NCBI GenBank assembly: GCA_015178975.1
Contig: WHVD01000059.1
Coordinates: 248,001-312,000 of the forward strand
Length of the DNA: 64,000 nucleotides
DNA from: Hysterangium stoloniferum
Taxonomy: Eukaryota > Basidiomycota > Agaricomycetes > Hysterangiales > Hysterangiaceae
Direction: 5' to 3'
Part shown: one piece after another, positions 40,862-53,085 of the stretch
How the letters are laid out: the number at the start of each line of letters is the position of its first letter
Position numbering within the stretch: the first letter of the stretch is position 1
Notes under the pieces: model-generated
What the model saw: only the letters and a program-made list of their open reading frames with translations
What the model was told of the DNA's origin: nothing
Database searches by the model: none
Translations under genes and position numbers: made by a program

Positions 40862-41665
40862 CTACTTGCACGCACCAAGCATTTTCATATTCGCAATCGT
40901 AAAGGTATCCGCAGCCAAGGCTTTCTTCTGTCCAGCAAGCACATCCCCAATTGCCTTCGACGTTACTCCGAAGTCGATCATATCAACGCAGGTAAAGTTT
41001 TTGTCGAACAAATACTTCGAACACGCACACTGGCAGTTAGCGTCAAGACACACCAATAAGAGGAAGAGCCTACATTCTCCTGGCTCGTATCACCCTGGAT
41101 GAATTTTGCCCCAGCGGCAAGCTTCGCTTGCGCAGTAGCAGCCAAAGTAATAGCCTTGTCAAGTTTGGCCCTGCATGTCGCCTCGTCAAATCCGCCTGCT
41201 GCACGTCCAATCGTGCCGAAGTCTTGCCCGGTGAATTTCCGCAAGATCAACCAGTTCTCACCGCCGAATGTACCGGTAGAAATGAATAGACCACTTTCGA
41301 GGGCTTTAGAAGCTGCTTGTGTGTTGGTGATTTCAGCCGAGCTGGGATTCTCTTTGGCGATAACTGGTGTTATGCCATCAGTTCCTTCGAACACTCTGCT
41401 AGCTCCGGGGAACAAATGTGTTAGTTTAATGTTTCTGCCGCCGACAGTGATGGCTAACGCAGAACTCCATATTAGGCTTTCTCGGGAGAAGTGGAGTGGA
41501 TACAGACTTACTAGAGCCAACTGCAATCACGGGGGGAACAGGTGTAGGAACTGATTTCTTATATCCACCTCCGACCTACATGTCAATGTGTAAATGAGCG
41601 ATGTCCATCCTCCGGACTACATAACATACTGGGGGGGGTGGAGGAGGCTGGGGTGGGTTGGACAT
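40862..41665 (-). CDS. Miniature protein-kinase-like fold protein, QGD instead of HGD
   Basis: Four exons (41665-41630, 41575-41512, 41453-41074, 41014-40862; introns of 54, 58 and 59 nt) sum to 633 nt, 210 residues plus stop. The start is proline-rich (MSNPPQPPPPPP). The N-lobe shows VFEGTDGITPVIAKEN, with a lysine in the ATP-lysine setting, and SSAEITNTQAASKALE as a candidate alpha-C helix. The hinge region reads WLILRKFTG. The catalytic loop is KFIQGDTSQEN and the metal motif follows at once: YLFDKNFTCVDMIDFG. Spacing between loop and DFG fits the kinase fold. The usual histidine of HGD is glutamine, and no large C-lobe follows; the protein ends after about 30 more residues. Similar small secreted or cytosolic kinase-like proteins are multiplied in agaricomycetes, but their activity is unproven. 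Confidence 0.7.
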
Positions 41666-42479
41666 GTTCCTGATCGCTTCACAAATGACGGTGACCGTTT
41701 TAGATACTGTTGCGACTGCGATGGGTTTGGCTTCGCGCTGGTTTGGCGGCTAGGTTATGATGGAGTGAAGTGATGAAAGTTGGCCCGCACGGGCCCTGTG
41801 CGCCTATGCGTGTCCATCCCAGAAACGCCGAAAATTCGACTATGAGCTGGTCTTTGGCGATGGGCTTTGTGGCGGGCTTTGCGATTGATTTCGCGACAAA
41901 TTTAACTTTGAGAACGCGGTTACCAACGAAATGCTCATCGAAATCCCACGCATCGAACTGTCCACTGTTGTTCAACTACCCGGGTCTTCTAGAACTGAGA
42001 GTGGATCTCAACGGACATATATACGACAAGAAAGAATTCCCTGGGCATGCATGATTATTAATACTAGCTTAGGTTTATTATAATTAATAAGGATTTAGTA
42101 GGGAGAAAAGTTGATAAAAAGAGGCGATGTTCCCCCTTGAATAAAGGTTTTTGCTGGGAGATTCGATATCCCGTATTACGGCTCTGAGCAGCCAGTTAGC
42201 TGGCACGAAGAGATTGCTCCAAATATGTCTTTAGCGTCTCCATCGTGGTGATGATCGATAATGTTAACTGTGAAGCTATACTAGTACGTTCCTAACTGTA
42301 TCACTACCCAAAATCGATTCTTTGACTAGTAATGACTATGCAATTAACTATGATAGCGAGTGTTAGCTACGAGATACTTTTGAATACCCCTCGGAAACAA
42401 TATTCTCTACGGCCGTGACACCAATACATTTGCTTCCGACCCAATAAGCTGGCTCAGGCTTCTCCTAAGTGTATATGTC
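41666..42479. other. Intergenic, one doubtful minus frame
   Basis: A minus-strand frame at 41700-41975 (FDEHFVGNRVLKVKFVAKSI) may be an upstream exon of the kinase-like gene or a separate small gene. I cannot join it convincingly. Otherwise nothing seen; this region also precedes the next lipase gene. Confidence 0.35.
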
Positions 42480-44085
42480 ATGAATCTTCTCTACGCTACT
42501 ACTTCACTGTTTTCCATCGTTAAATTGTTTGAATATGCATCGACAGATGCCAAGGGGGTGGCTAATCGTTTTTCGGAAACCCTTTTAAAGCATTCGACCG
42601 TCTCTGAAGGTGTGTGGATCATCACGGACTAATGAGCATTAGCCGATACCTTGTGCAGATGTATATGAAGATCTGGTGTTTTGTATGACTTGTTTCTCAT
42701 TGGATTAATAGCATGTGTTCAAATCTGCAGATAGACTTCAAATACGCCTCGAGTTCCTATTCTGTTTTTTGTCCCAATCCAAATGGCCATGTACTCGTTC
42801 ATTCAGTGTGTTAAAAATGTCGCGATATTGCATCAGGGTTTTAACTTTTTTTTTTCTTATATAGTTCAGAAATATTCTAACCGATGTCAGTTCTACCTTC
42901 CTTGCAGCCAGGGTGTAGCTGATGAGATGCCAAAGGCTCAAGGGTTTTTGGCCAGGGATGACGGTAGAAGAGAGTTTGTGCTTGCTCTCCGGGGCAGGTA
43001 CCTATACTTTCCAAAAATGATTCTGCAGACTGACTCTGACATTTTTGACATCTATGCAAAGTTTATCCCTCATGAATGTCATCACCGACATGGGGCTGCT
43101 TCTCGTTCCTTTCAAGTCCCACGGTGTTGATACACCCTCGGGTACATTAGTGCACAGTGGATTTCTCATTGCGTATGTTGCGGCCTCGCCATTATGAATC
43201 CTCATGCTTATAGCTTTCGTAAGGTGGAATTCTATTGTCAATGATGTCGTGTTCTCGCTGGAACAGCAGCTGGATCGGCATCCTTGTGCGTTGTACCGCA
43301 ATATCACTGTGCGGCGAACCGATTAACATGCTACATAGCGTATAGCCTTGTCATTACCGGTCATTCCATGGGTGGTGCTCTCGCCTCATTAGCTGCTATG
43401 AGCATTAGGGCCAACTACCCCTTTTTGAACACCACGCTTTACACCTACGGTGAGCCATGAAACTCCCCATATTATTGACAATGATGTAATTCTACATCAG
43501 GACAGCCTAGAACTGGAAATGATGCTTATTCTTTATGGGTTAATAGTGAACTCGGCGTACGTAAGGTCTTGCTGACCCACATTTTAGCCGTAGTAGTCTA
43601 ACTTTGTTTCTACGTTTCAGGAACATTCTTTCAGAGTCGTTCACACCAATGACGGTGTTCCCACGGTGAGTACAACAAACGGCTTTACGATGGAACCTTA
43701 TTTACGATTAACAAATCACAGATGATTCCCCGAATCCAGTTACCATTCTTGAGAGAGCCTAGTATGAATACACGAATCTATTTAGCCGACAGAACGTATC
43801 GGCACCATGGGTATGTGAATTTAATTTCTTGCAATAAGATTGGTGCTGGATTTGGTTGCTGCAACTAGAATCGAATATTGGCAAAATCCTGACCCCCCAT
43901 CGGCGAATACGACAACCCGCTGCAATGCCGACGGCGAAGACGACAGTTGCTCTTCTTCCATCCGTACGTTACACATTCCATGTGAGGTTTTTATTTTAAC
44001 AATCTTGTCAATAGCCTCGACTGGGATCAATCCGGCGCACATGTCCTATTTCAATATTCCGGCGATTCGTCCGTTTTGTTGGTGA
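42480..44085 (+). CDS. Fungal class 3 lipase (Rhizomucor lipase/feruloyl esterase type)
   Basis: About twelve short exons read through in frame. Exon limits inferred: 42480-42609, 42659-42675, 42731-42805, 42912-42997, 43029-43172, 43224-43285, 43339-43449, 43501-43556, 43621-43665, 43722-43810, 43869-43963, 44015-44085. Conserved blocks are FKYASSSYSVFCPNPNGH, GFLARDDGRREFVLALRG (oxyanion region), GVDTPSGTLVHSGFLIAW, the nucleophile elbow ITGHSMGGALASL, LYTYGQPRTGND, RVVHTNDGVPTMIP with the likely catalytic Asp, and INPAHMSYF with the likely catalytic His. Cysteines in TRCNADGEDDSCSSS would suit a secreted enzyme. The N-terminus (MNLLYATTSLFSIVKLF) is a weak signal-peptide candidate. The third intron (42806-42911) is uncertain, and the fourth (42998-43028) is only 31 nt. 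All catalytic parts are intact. Expected activity: hydrolysis of acyl or aryl esters. Confidence 0.82.
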
Positions 44086-45454
44086 AGTAACCACCACCCC
44101 GATTCAATAATTACTTGGACATCGGACAATTACATTCAAGAAGCTAATCCCGTATGTTTTTTCTCCCGCATGTACATTTTTGTATTCCTAGGTCTTGATC
44201 TTGAAGCTGTTTGACATAATATTGTCGCTCTTGATGTTTACCGTATGCACCATTGATTTCAGTTTCATCAGTCATTTGGGCACCTACATAAATAAGTATT
44301 ATCTGCCTCAAGCTCACATTTCTAACTATTCCAAGGTTTCAATCAGATTCTCATATCCTCTATTTTGAAGCAAGACTTTCTGAGGGCAGTAAGTAAAGGA
44401 AAAATTAACGATGCCGAAGCTCAAGTTCTTGATCTTGGAATATCCTCTGAAACTTATGGAAAATATGAACTTTGCTGAGAATATTCAACTTGAAGATGCA
44501 TGGCAAATTTTTTATATTCTAAATAATTTTCCGGACACTTTCAAAATTGAACTATATAATGTTTTGGGAGCATTGGCCGAATATGTCCCAAACATGTAAT
44601 ATTTTTAGTCCACAGCTAGCAAAGGACAAAAGGGGATGCTTCATGGACAACGGGATCCACACTATATTCCAGCATCAGGAATGTCCCAAAAACTTATATT
44701 AGTTCCACGAATTTTAGAGGATATTCCGAGATTAAGAAGTTGAACCTAGCATTTTATAAATAAGAAATATTTGCTAATAGATTTACCGCGGGACTAGGGG
44801 ATCCTTGAAAAATAAACGGGCCACCAAAAAAGATCCTGGGTTCACGGCGTTGAGGCACAAATTCTTGATCTCGGAATATCCTCTTACATTCTGAAGTTCT
44901 TCGTGAGAATGTTCGAATTTTTAAAAATGCACGGCAAATTTGATATATTCTGACGAATTGAGCTACATGTGTTAGAAAGTAAGACCTAATAGTGAACTAG
45001 AACATATGAATACTTGTAAGGTACACATTGAGAGATAAAATGACTCACCTCCGTCTCGTATATATGTATAACGGACTGAGGTGTGAGGTTGTGTTAGGTA
45101 CAGTATATATACTAATCATAATATTGGAAGGCGTTGTATGGCCGCATTTCTGTTCCTATGGAAAGGAAGGGGTTGCATGGCCGAGTGATCCTAATATAGC
45201 TATAGGGTTTTTACGGTGTTATCCAACAACAGGTATGATTGGAAAGTGCAGAGAATGCTTTAGAATATATAGAATGTCACCGAATATTCCGAGATTGGGA
45301 ATTTGAGCCGGGCGTTGTGTGAGCTGCACAACTTAAGAACCCAACCCGGAGTTTGGCCGTGTTTGGCACGCTTATGCGGTCACGTGTCACCCTATGTCAT
45401 TCTCCATACATTGCGGTAAACACCAACGTGTGGCCACGCCTTTCCCTCTGATCA
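44086..45454. other. Non-coding region with short inverted repeats
   Basis: The word GATCTTGGAATATCCTC occurs near 44430 and, slightly changed, near 44868. Its reverse complement (GAGGATATTCCGAGATTAAG) lies near 44715, with a shorter form near 45285. The arrangement suggests small decayed hairpin elements. No gene seen; the end of the stretch should hold the TYR1 promoter. Confidence 0.4.
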
Positions 45455-47069
45455 ATGCTAACACCATTATTCCCGAAAGGTATCACCCCTTCGCTTCCTA
45501 GCGATGACCAACCAGCTATCGGAATAATCGGTATGGGGTGTATGGGGAAAATGTATGCCAGACGACTTTCTGAAGCTGGATGGAAAAAGTGAGCGTGATT
45601 GGGAAGGAGTACTATAGCGTCCTGATAGTCCGTTGAAGGATCAATGTTTGCGATTTACCTGAAAATCATGAGAAGTTGTGTTTGGAAATGAAAGGTGATC
45701 GAGCATATACAGTTTGGTATCTGACAGTACAATACTGAATGAAACCCACCCAGATATCCCAGGGGTTCGTGTGTTCAAAAGCGGGCATTTGGTGTCCCGA
45801 GAATCCGATTTTATCATGTACTCCGTCGAAGCCGAATTCATTGCGAGGGTTGTAGCGGAATATGGACCATGTGAGAAGCTCGTTCCGTGTCCCAAGTCTA
45901 GCTCGCTGACGAACGTATATAGCAACCAAAGTCGGGGCTGTGGTGGCTGGACAGACCTCTGTGAAAGCTCCTGAGCGCGATGCCTTTGATAAATATCTTC
46001 CAAAAGATGTCCATATAATATCTTGCCATTCCCTGCACGGCCCGACCGTTTCAACCGTTGGTCAGCCATTGGTATGGTTGCCCTCGCTGATTATATCTTT
46101 CTGCGTTAACCATAATTCAAGGCTATTATTCACCACAGAGGTCCCGCATGGGCTGTTCATTTTGTCGAAGATATACTTCGCCCCTTTAAATCCCGTTACG
46201 TCTATCTGAGCTACGAAGACCATGATCTAGTAACGGCAAACACACAGGCGGTCACTCACGCTGCGTTTTTGAGGTATATTTATGTTATTGTACCGCAAGT
46301 TGGTATCTGACATTACGACCGAAGTATGGGAACGGCCTGGCGTAACGCTTCAGAATACCCATGGGAGGACGCAGGACTTTATGTCTCAGGAATAGAGGTC
46401 GTAAAAGTCAACATCACTCTCAGAATCTACGCCAACAAGTGGCATGTTTATGCCGGCTTAGCCATTCTTAACCCCTCCGCCAGAGTGCAGATCGATCAAT
46501 TCTCCAAGAGTACAACTGAGTTATTTAAGCTGATGCTCTCCGGGGATGCAGATGCGTTACGAAAGCGGGTTTACCAATCTCGGGACAAGGTATTTTGCGA
46601 GCATGAAGGCGGAGCTGTCACTCCAATATTACTCTCAGAAGACCTACTAGATCGATTTAGTCTCGGCAAAAATGCAAATGCCTCCAAGTCAAAACCCAAC
46701 TCGCACCTTTCACTACTCGCAATGGTGGATTGTTGGTCGGCATTGGGGATTGATCCCTTGGCACATCTCGAACTGGCGGGGACACCGATTTTTCGCATGT
46801 GGATCGGCGTTGCTGAATATCTATTCCGGTCCCCTTCCCGACTGAACGCAGCCATAGATGCAGCCATACGCGACGTCTTGCATCGGTCAGACGACCTCGA
46901 ATTTACACTTGCTGCGCGTGGATGGAGTCAGTGCATCTCATTCGGCAGTTTTGAGCTGTATGAAAGGCGGTTCACTGAGACAGCCAAATTCTTTGAGCCG
47001 CGATTTGCGGAGGCGGCTGATGTTGGTGCAGAGATGATCAAGGCGATCTCACAGTCTACTACGAAATAA
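45455..47069 (+). CDS. TYR1: Prephenate dehydrogenase (NADP+)
   Basis: Six exons (45455-45588, 45639-45694, 45754-45870, 45923-46071, 46122-46273, 46325-47069) give 450 residues. The dinucleotide-binding fold is at the start: IGIIGMGCMGKMYARRLSEA. Next come SDFIMYSVEAEFIARVVAEY and VGAVVAGQTSVKAPERDAFD, then HIISCHSLHGPTVS, the conserved histidine region of the family. The helical C-terminal domain follows with SYEDHDLVTANTQAVTHAAF, NPWHVYAGLAIL-like KWHVYAGLAILNPSARVQ, MVDCWSALGIDPLAHLEL and RGWSQCISFGSFELYERRF. The enzyme converts prephenate to 4-hydroxyphenylpyruvate, the committed step to tyrosine, in the cytosol. Length and motif order match fungal Tyr1. Intron phases agree at every junction, so the gene looks intact. 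Confidence 0.93.
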
Positions 47070-47954
47070 AAGCCATTTATTTGCCCTTCAGCATCTGATT
47101 TGACCTTACTTTTTTAGATTGAGTCATATTTGGCTAATGTTAAGGCTTATCGGATCTGATTCGTCTCAATTATGAGTATTAGCCTCTCTGTCATCTACCC
47201 AACCAGCAGTTTCCCAGTAGATCACATGGTAATGAAGCCTTTGTGGTGGTCCGCGCGACAGTTACAAAGAAAAGCCCAGTGGCCTCCAATGCAGGAGAGA
47301 TTAGCAGGGCATGTGCCATTTGGAGCATCCTTCGTATTTCTTCGTGATAGTGCCGTAAAACTCTTGAAGTCCCGCCAAATGATGCGGGCTTCGTCTAGTT
47401 ACGATACGGATACCATAAATGGTCCATACGTGCACTGGGGTTGTATGTGAGATATAGAGACCTGCCTCAGCCAGTCGCACTCCATCAGTTTTACCAGAAT
47501 TCACAGCTACTTTGGGAACTTTATTGGGAAGTCGAGTTGCAGTGCATGCGGTGAAGTGGGCTGCAAGGCAACTTCAACTCCCAACCACTTCTTGTTGAGG
47601 AGAGTTATTATTCGAGGCACTGCACACAACAAGCAACTTAGGGTAGCGTGGATGAAGTGATTTTGATGTATACATATTAAGCAGCGATCCGCATACAATT
47701 ACTTCAGGATGAGACTTCCTTATTATTACCCTGAATGGCTCACCTCTAAATCCCTGTGTCACCATTTCGTCGAGGGCGATCAAGACTGGTGGCATACCTG
47801 GTGGGAATTTTATTTACATGCGGCACTAGCACTACAACAGAAACTCCGAGCCTCCTGTCCTCCTAACCATGACATGATCGTATTGGCCTCATAGCGCTTT
47901 ATAGCATGATTGTAATTTTTACTCCACTGATCAGCTGAGGGAGCGTATTTCCGT
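47070..47954. other. Possible unassigned minus-strand exons
   Basis: Minus frames such as LIALDEMVTQGFRGEPFRVI near 47735-47790 and VEVALQPTSPHALQLDFPIK near 47510-47580 look coding but could not be joined to the neighbouring gene or to a family. No further claim. Confidence 0.3.
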
Positions 47955-48716
47955 TCATAGTCTGATGCCAAAATGATTGTTCGTGAATTGAACATCTATC
48001 ATTGAGCACAAGCTGTAGCAGGATGATTTTGATTAGCTCACCAGCCATGCATTGAGAGATCCTGATTGCAGCTAAAAGGATATCCTGAGGACAATTTGTA
48101 CTGTCCATGTTATATCAGAATGTATTCTCGTAATTTTTTCACTTTACTTTGCAAATTAAAAACACACCTGCAGATTTTCTCTATTTCTGCACAGGCTTCC
48201 ATCGCAAGACGACGGTCACTTCCGCTGAATGACAGCCTCCGTGGTTCACGAGCCAAGATAACATAAATGGCAAACAGACGTTGCCGACATTTCATATCGT
48301 GTAGAAGCAAGTGAGCCATCTCTCGGACTTTAGGGGAGTAACTATCTCTGGGCAGCATAACGAGCGAATTGTGTCTCGGAGATAATAGACTGTGAACAGT
48401 AGACTAACGTTTGGAGTTCTTCAAGGTCTTCCTGTACCTTTTGAAGTTCGTGGCGATTACAATTTATCAGTCCGTACCACCCCGAAGTGATTTGTTCGCT
48501 TTCTATGGTCTTTCGTATTGTCTCCAGTCGTTTGTACATTCTAACAGTTCCAACTACGTCAAGGGCTCGCATTCCTACAGCTTTGAGAGCCTTTCCCGCT
48601 AGAGCGCCAGGGCCCCATATAGTGGAGGATAAAGAGGATGAGGAGGTACTAGTTATATCTGATATGAGGGAGGCGTTGTCACTGGCGTCGCCTGACATAG
48701 GCATATATGAAGGCAT
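47955..48716 (-). CDS. Unknown protein, paralogue A of a two-member family
   Basis: Four exons (48716-48409, 48347-48168, 48100-48042, 47995-47955) give 195 residues. The N-terminus is a Ser/Asp/Thr-rich stretch followed by TIWGPGALAGKALKAVGMRA. Helical segments come next: MYKRLETIRKTIESEQ, LQKVQEDLEELQT, then MAHLLLHDMKCRQRLFAIYV and EIEKIC. Exon 3 encodes CPQDILLAAIRISQCMA. The last exon is very short (VQFTNNHFGIRL). Intron phases and the 59-nt third exon are the same as in the gene at 53086-54024, and sequence similarity runs through all exons. No known domain is recognised. The Gly/Ala/Lys-rich GPGALxGKALKAxG segment could be a membrane-active helix, but this is a guess. Compared with paralogue B the C-terminus is cut short. 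Confidence 0.65.
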
Positions 48717-48930
48717 CGATGCTTCGATATTACTTCGCTCGTCCCTTTAAATTGCATCTAAGGTCTAATATGAATTTAAACTAAATGGCGAAAGCATTTA
48801 TAACCTCTCCATATGCTCACTTGCAACCATGCGAACGTCTCCGTGCTACCATCATGGCTTGGAAGGCAGGCAGTCGGTGTAACTGAGATAGGACTGCAAG
48901 AAGTACAGTTGCAGGGATTGGTTTATTGAT
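48717..48930. promoter_or_regulatory. Divergent upstream region of paralogue A and the 48.9-kb frame
   Basis: 214 bp between the paralogue A start (-) and the plus-strand frame at 48931. No distinct motif; listed only because it should hold the upstream signals of paralogue A. Confidence 0.25.
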
Positions 48931-49515
48931 GTGTGGCGTGGAGTTTTACTGCACCTCGGGCCTTGCCTACAGACGAATGTCATTGTGGCAATGCTGCCGC
49001 ACCACGCGCGTTTTACATTTAAATCGTTCGACAGGCCAATGTCAGGGAGTTTGACGTTGGTGTTCCCACAATATGGTCTTCTGTGTCATGCCTCATCAGC
49101 GCAATCCGGACGGTCGTCTATCTTCGCCTGTACACCAGGAAAAACCTCGGATCCTATCATGATGTTTCCTGTACAGTGGGAGTGTTGTCATGATATGGTT
49201 GACGTACTGCTCTCAGACTATATCTGGGCATTCAAACTCGAACCGTGGAGTACGGCCCAACAGACCCTTAAAAAAATCAATATATTTGATCTGACGGTAT
49301 GGGTAAATGCTCATGGACCTGCCGAACCGCTCATTGCGCTTCCCGTGGATCTAGCATCTATGGGGAGTGCAAGTCAGCTCTGCAAAATAGTCATTTCTGC
49401 CAGTGATCGTCCTTGTATCCACAGTCGCCAAAGTAATTCTGTCCCGCTTCAGGTCGATATATCAGACTTCATCCAAGTTGTACGCTTCATCTCCAATCAA
49501 TTATTTTACCAATGA
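48931..49515 (+). CDS. Hypothetical protein, 194 residues
   Basis: An uninterrupted frame with plausible composition (QWECCHDMVDVLLSDYIWAF, VDLASMGSASQLCKIVISAS) and no recognised domain. It starts about 215 bp from the divergently oriented paralogue A. No signal peptide or membrane segment is evident. It could be a single exon of a longer gene or a chance frame. Confidence 0.35.
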   Translation: MWRGVLLHLGPCLQTNVIVAMLPHHARFTFKSFDRPMSGSLTLVFPQYGLLCHASSAQSGRSSIFACTPGKTSDPIMMFPVQWECCHDMVDVLLSDYIWAFKLEPWSTAQQTLKKINIFDLTVWVNAHGPAEPLIALPVDLASMGSASQLCKIVISASDRPCIHSRQSNSVPLQVDISDFIQVVRFISNQLFYQ

Positions 49516-52500
49516 TTATCTGCAATTTATTCTCGAGGGAAGTATAAGTACCCAGCTCCCGCTACCACTTCAAATGGTTCCTTCTCGGCTGCTTCATCAA
49601 GTGGCAGTTCCAGAAAGAACAACTCCTCGATTTTATCGGTTGGAAGAATGCAATTGGTTTTGTTGGCTGTGGTTACGCTATTTTTCGCTGTATGATTCAA
49701 CGAAGCCTCCAAGATTCGAGAGAGTGCTGCTTAGATTGATACCTACCTAATTTACTATAAGTTACCAAGTCGCTATAAGTAAGGTGTCGAGAGGAGCATA
49801 TATACTTGTACTACGAGGTCTGTATAATAAAATTACAATATTGGTCTGGCATCTCAACTCAGGGAGGCAACTTGATACAGCTAATGATAAACTTCCGATT
49901 ACTGCATTTTCATTAAGGTATTTAGAAATGGAGAACTAACATTATATGGAGAGAAATAACAAATCAGTTAAAAACAGCGTCATGGGTTTTGAAATAATAT
50001 TTTCATACTTAACGCGGTGGTATTGCAGGCCCTTGTTGATCAACGAGGTCAGACTTAGCGGGGATCTCCCTCCATGAGCGGCATAAAACATACATTCTAA
50101 AATTTGCGAATAGGCGCATTTGTGTGTGGCTTTAAAAGAATGATGAGTAACCTGAGGCATCAATCACGATGTTTGCTGCCATTACTGCCGCGCGAAATTC
50201 ACAGGTACCGCCTTAACACTGCCCACCTTTCTGACTTATGGCAGCGTTCCGTTTAATTCTCAGATGAAGCTTAAACCTACCCGAATCGTGCCTTTCAATA
50301 CTATGTTTACTTGTGGTTACTAACCAGGCAATGTCATAATTTAAGCGGTCGATCATTCAGTCTATTCCAGACTATTACCTAGTGCAGGCAGATAGCCGCC
50401 GTAATTAATGAGGAAGTCGCTTAATACGACAGTGACACTTGCAAATCTTTCGATTTTGATGAAGATGTTTTTGTGTCACTTGAAACCTCAATCCAATATA
50501 TCTGTCATTCACGGCTACATCAATCTGGTATATTATAGAACTTTCATAGTATAACATTTTCTCATAGCTTTCAGTGAGACAGGCCCAACCCTGAGTATCA
50601 AATCATGAAAGTTACATGCATTTTCCCTAGTCTCATCTTCACCATATTAAATGCTAGACACAATGCAAGGTTTGATATTACGTATTCGTCTAGCCCATGT
50701 AGAGCACATGAACTAACTCGTACTAGTCTCCAGCTTCCGCCACTGCGTGGGCTGGTCCACATCGCCAAGCGATTTTGCAACTCAGGCAGCCTCAAGAGCT
50801 AACACAACTGTGCGTTTTGATGTTTATAGTAAATTAGCTAACTTTGGCTAATTATGCATGTGCTTAATGTGTCACAATGCACAAACATGAACAATATCGC
50901 ACACTCTCAGGCGTGTATGTCCTCCTTTGAGATAATATATAGTCGCATCTTTCTTGATATAATCAATACTTCCACTTATGGTGGCGCAGTGCAAGCTTGC
51001 TACTCCAGTCAGGTCCAAGCAGAGCCAAAGGGTTTACAACAAGTGCCACACAAGCTATTGTCAGCGATGAATTTAGTTGTAACTTGACAAAGAAGGCATG
51101 CGTTTGGTAATGAGTTGGCGTTGTCAATGAGTGTAACTCAGTAGGTATAATATTCTTCCGAACTTCCTACAGTACGTCTATACTGACCTACTACTGATGC
51201 GTGTGGGCGGTTTCTCTTACAAATAACCGGTGCAGAACCAAGAAGCGGTACTGTACTACACCACCGCCAACCAGAGACTCACTTTAAACGGTGGTCAGCC
51301 AGCTCCTAATGGGAGTTCCCCGGCTGCCAGTGGAGGACCTCCAGTAGTAGCCCACATGTTTACATGTTTCTAGCATCTCTTTAGCAGTGACTGATGTCCA
51401 GGCAATGAAACTGATGCTTGTGAACTTGGGAATTTCAGCCTCATAGGGACTAATTCAATCCCAAGGGGGATATAGCGGATGCAACTGTATGTGGCTTCAT
51501 ATGATAGCAGACACTTCTCGCTGGATCATCAGACTTTGCTCTATGTCAATATATGATAAACATAGAGACCATTAGACCAAGACATTTGTATGCGAATTGC
51601 ATAAATATGGAATATTAGTAACTTTGACGGTTTAAATGTCATAATAATATTAGGATTAGTCTATGACTCTAATTGGTTACAAAGTTTACTACAGACCTCC
51701 GCACTCAATGGTATATTTTAGAAGCTCCCAGTATTACGTAGACCTCAGTAGTGAGGACTTGACGATAGAGCGGTGAGTGTTACGTGACCTGAGTATGACT
51801 ATTTGCAAGTAGAACCCATTCAATTTGTCCGTGACCCAGGAGGCTGGCCCGATATATCAGAGTTCCGGGGCATTCACGCATATAATTCACCGTCTCTAAA
51901 CTTCTCACAGGATAACCTAGTATAAAAATGATAGCGGCAGACAGTCAATACCAGTTAATGGATGGGCACCTATCAATCACGCCGCACGCAAATGACAGGC
52001 TTGATGCTATCTGCGGAACCGACCCCGCAATTTAGTGACGTATTTTCAAAAACGGTGGGTGGTAGACAATAAGGGTCTTGAATTGGTATGCCCACAAGTT
52101 AGAGCTTCATTGGCGTAGATGAATCGGGATCATAAACACATGCGGTTCAGTCCCTCTTTTATGCCTTTTATATATATACCAAGTCTTCATAACGTGTCTC
52201 CGTAAAAAAGACCGCCGAAAATCACGATGAGACATTCCAATACGCCACCACATTTCCTCCTGTCTATACGTATTTGCATTTTTATTTATTACGGCGCACC
52301 TTGTGTAAGATAATGCATACAAGTGTAAGCTACTGTTGAGCATCGTATGCATATGTACTTCGCATTGCCACATGGCAGGGTGAGACCCCTCGAGTGCATT
52401 CACCATAAAAACTGGATTATGGGAGTGAACTAGATGCCAGTTGACTTACACTGCTGATCTGCATAAATCGCACTGCCGGTAGAACTATCAGGGGATTAGT

Positions 52501-53085
52501 GCATCGGCATCATGCTGTCATGGTCTCATTCAGCTCGAACACTTAGCCCTGTCGTCATCCATCCAATTGAAGGTCGTAAACCGCAACGGTGAGCTTCCCG
52601 CATTCCCGCCCTTTCCTCCTTACTACCTTTGCGCTGGCTGGTGTCCCTCTCTTTGTCTATTGACTCTTCTACCCCCTAGCGTCCTCCGAAATCCTTCCCC
52701 CTCATTTTCCGCCTTTCTGTCGGTTCTTCTGCTGCACGCGGATCGGTTCTCGTCGGCTTTTGTTTGCTGTCGACGCCTCTGCCGACGTATGGCCCATGTC
52801 TGCGCCTATATATACGGACTGCTTATATACTTATATTGTGTATTAGACCCCTTCCGCCAGTCAGAGAGTCGAAACGCGTATGAAAGAAGGTTTCTGGCAT
52901 GACTCTCATTATTCTTATTCTCACATCGAGCCAGGGGAAACACTAATAAATACTAATATGCAAAAAGTACACGAGATATACACGAGATATTCATGACATG
53001 GCTAGATTGCCAAGATATGTTAGGAAGGTATAAAAGGCAGAAAGAAATGAGGGTATTCGGCAAAGCTTGGGAAGTTTCGGACTCC
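49516..53085. other. Long stretch without supportable genes
   Basis: Only short, unrelated frames with stops on both strands. No transposon core, tandem array or tRNA was recognised. A plus frame at 52567-52902 is Pro/Leu-rich without family features. Confidence 0.45.

Noticed and set aside
52567-52902. 111-codon frame as a gene
   Set aside because: Pro/Leu/Phe-rich, no motif, no partner exons.
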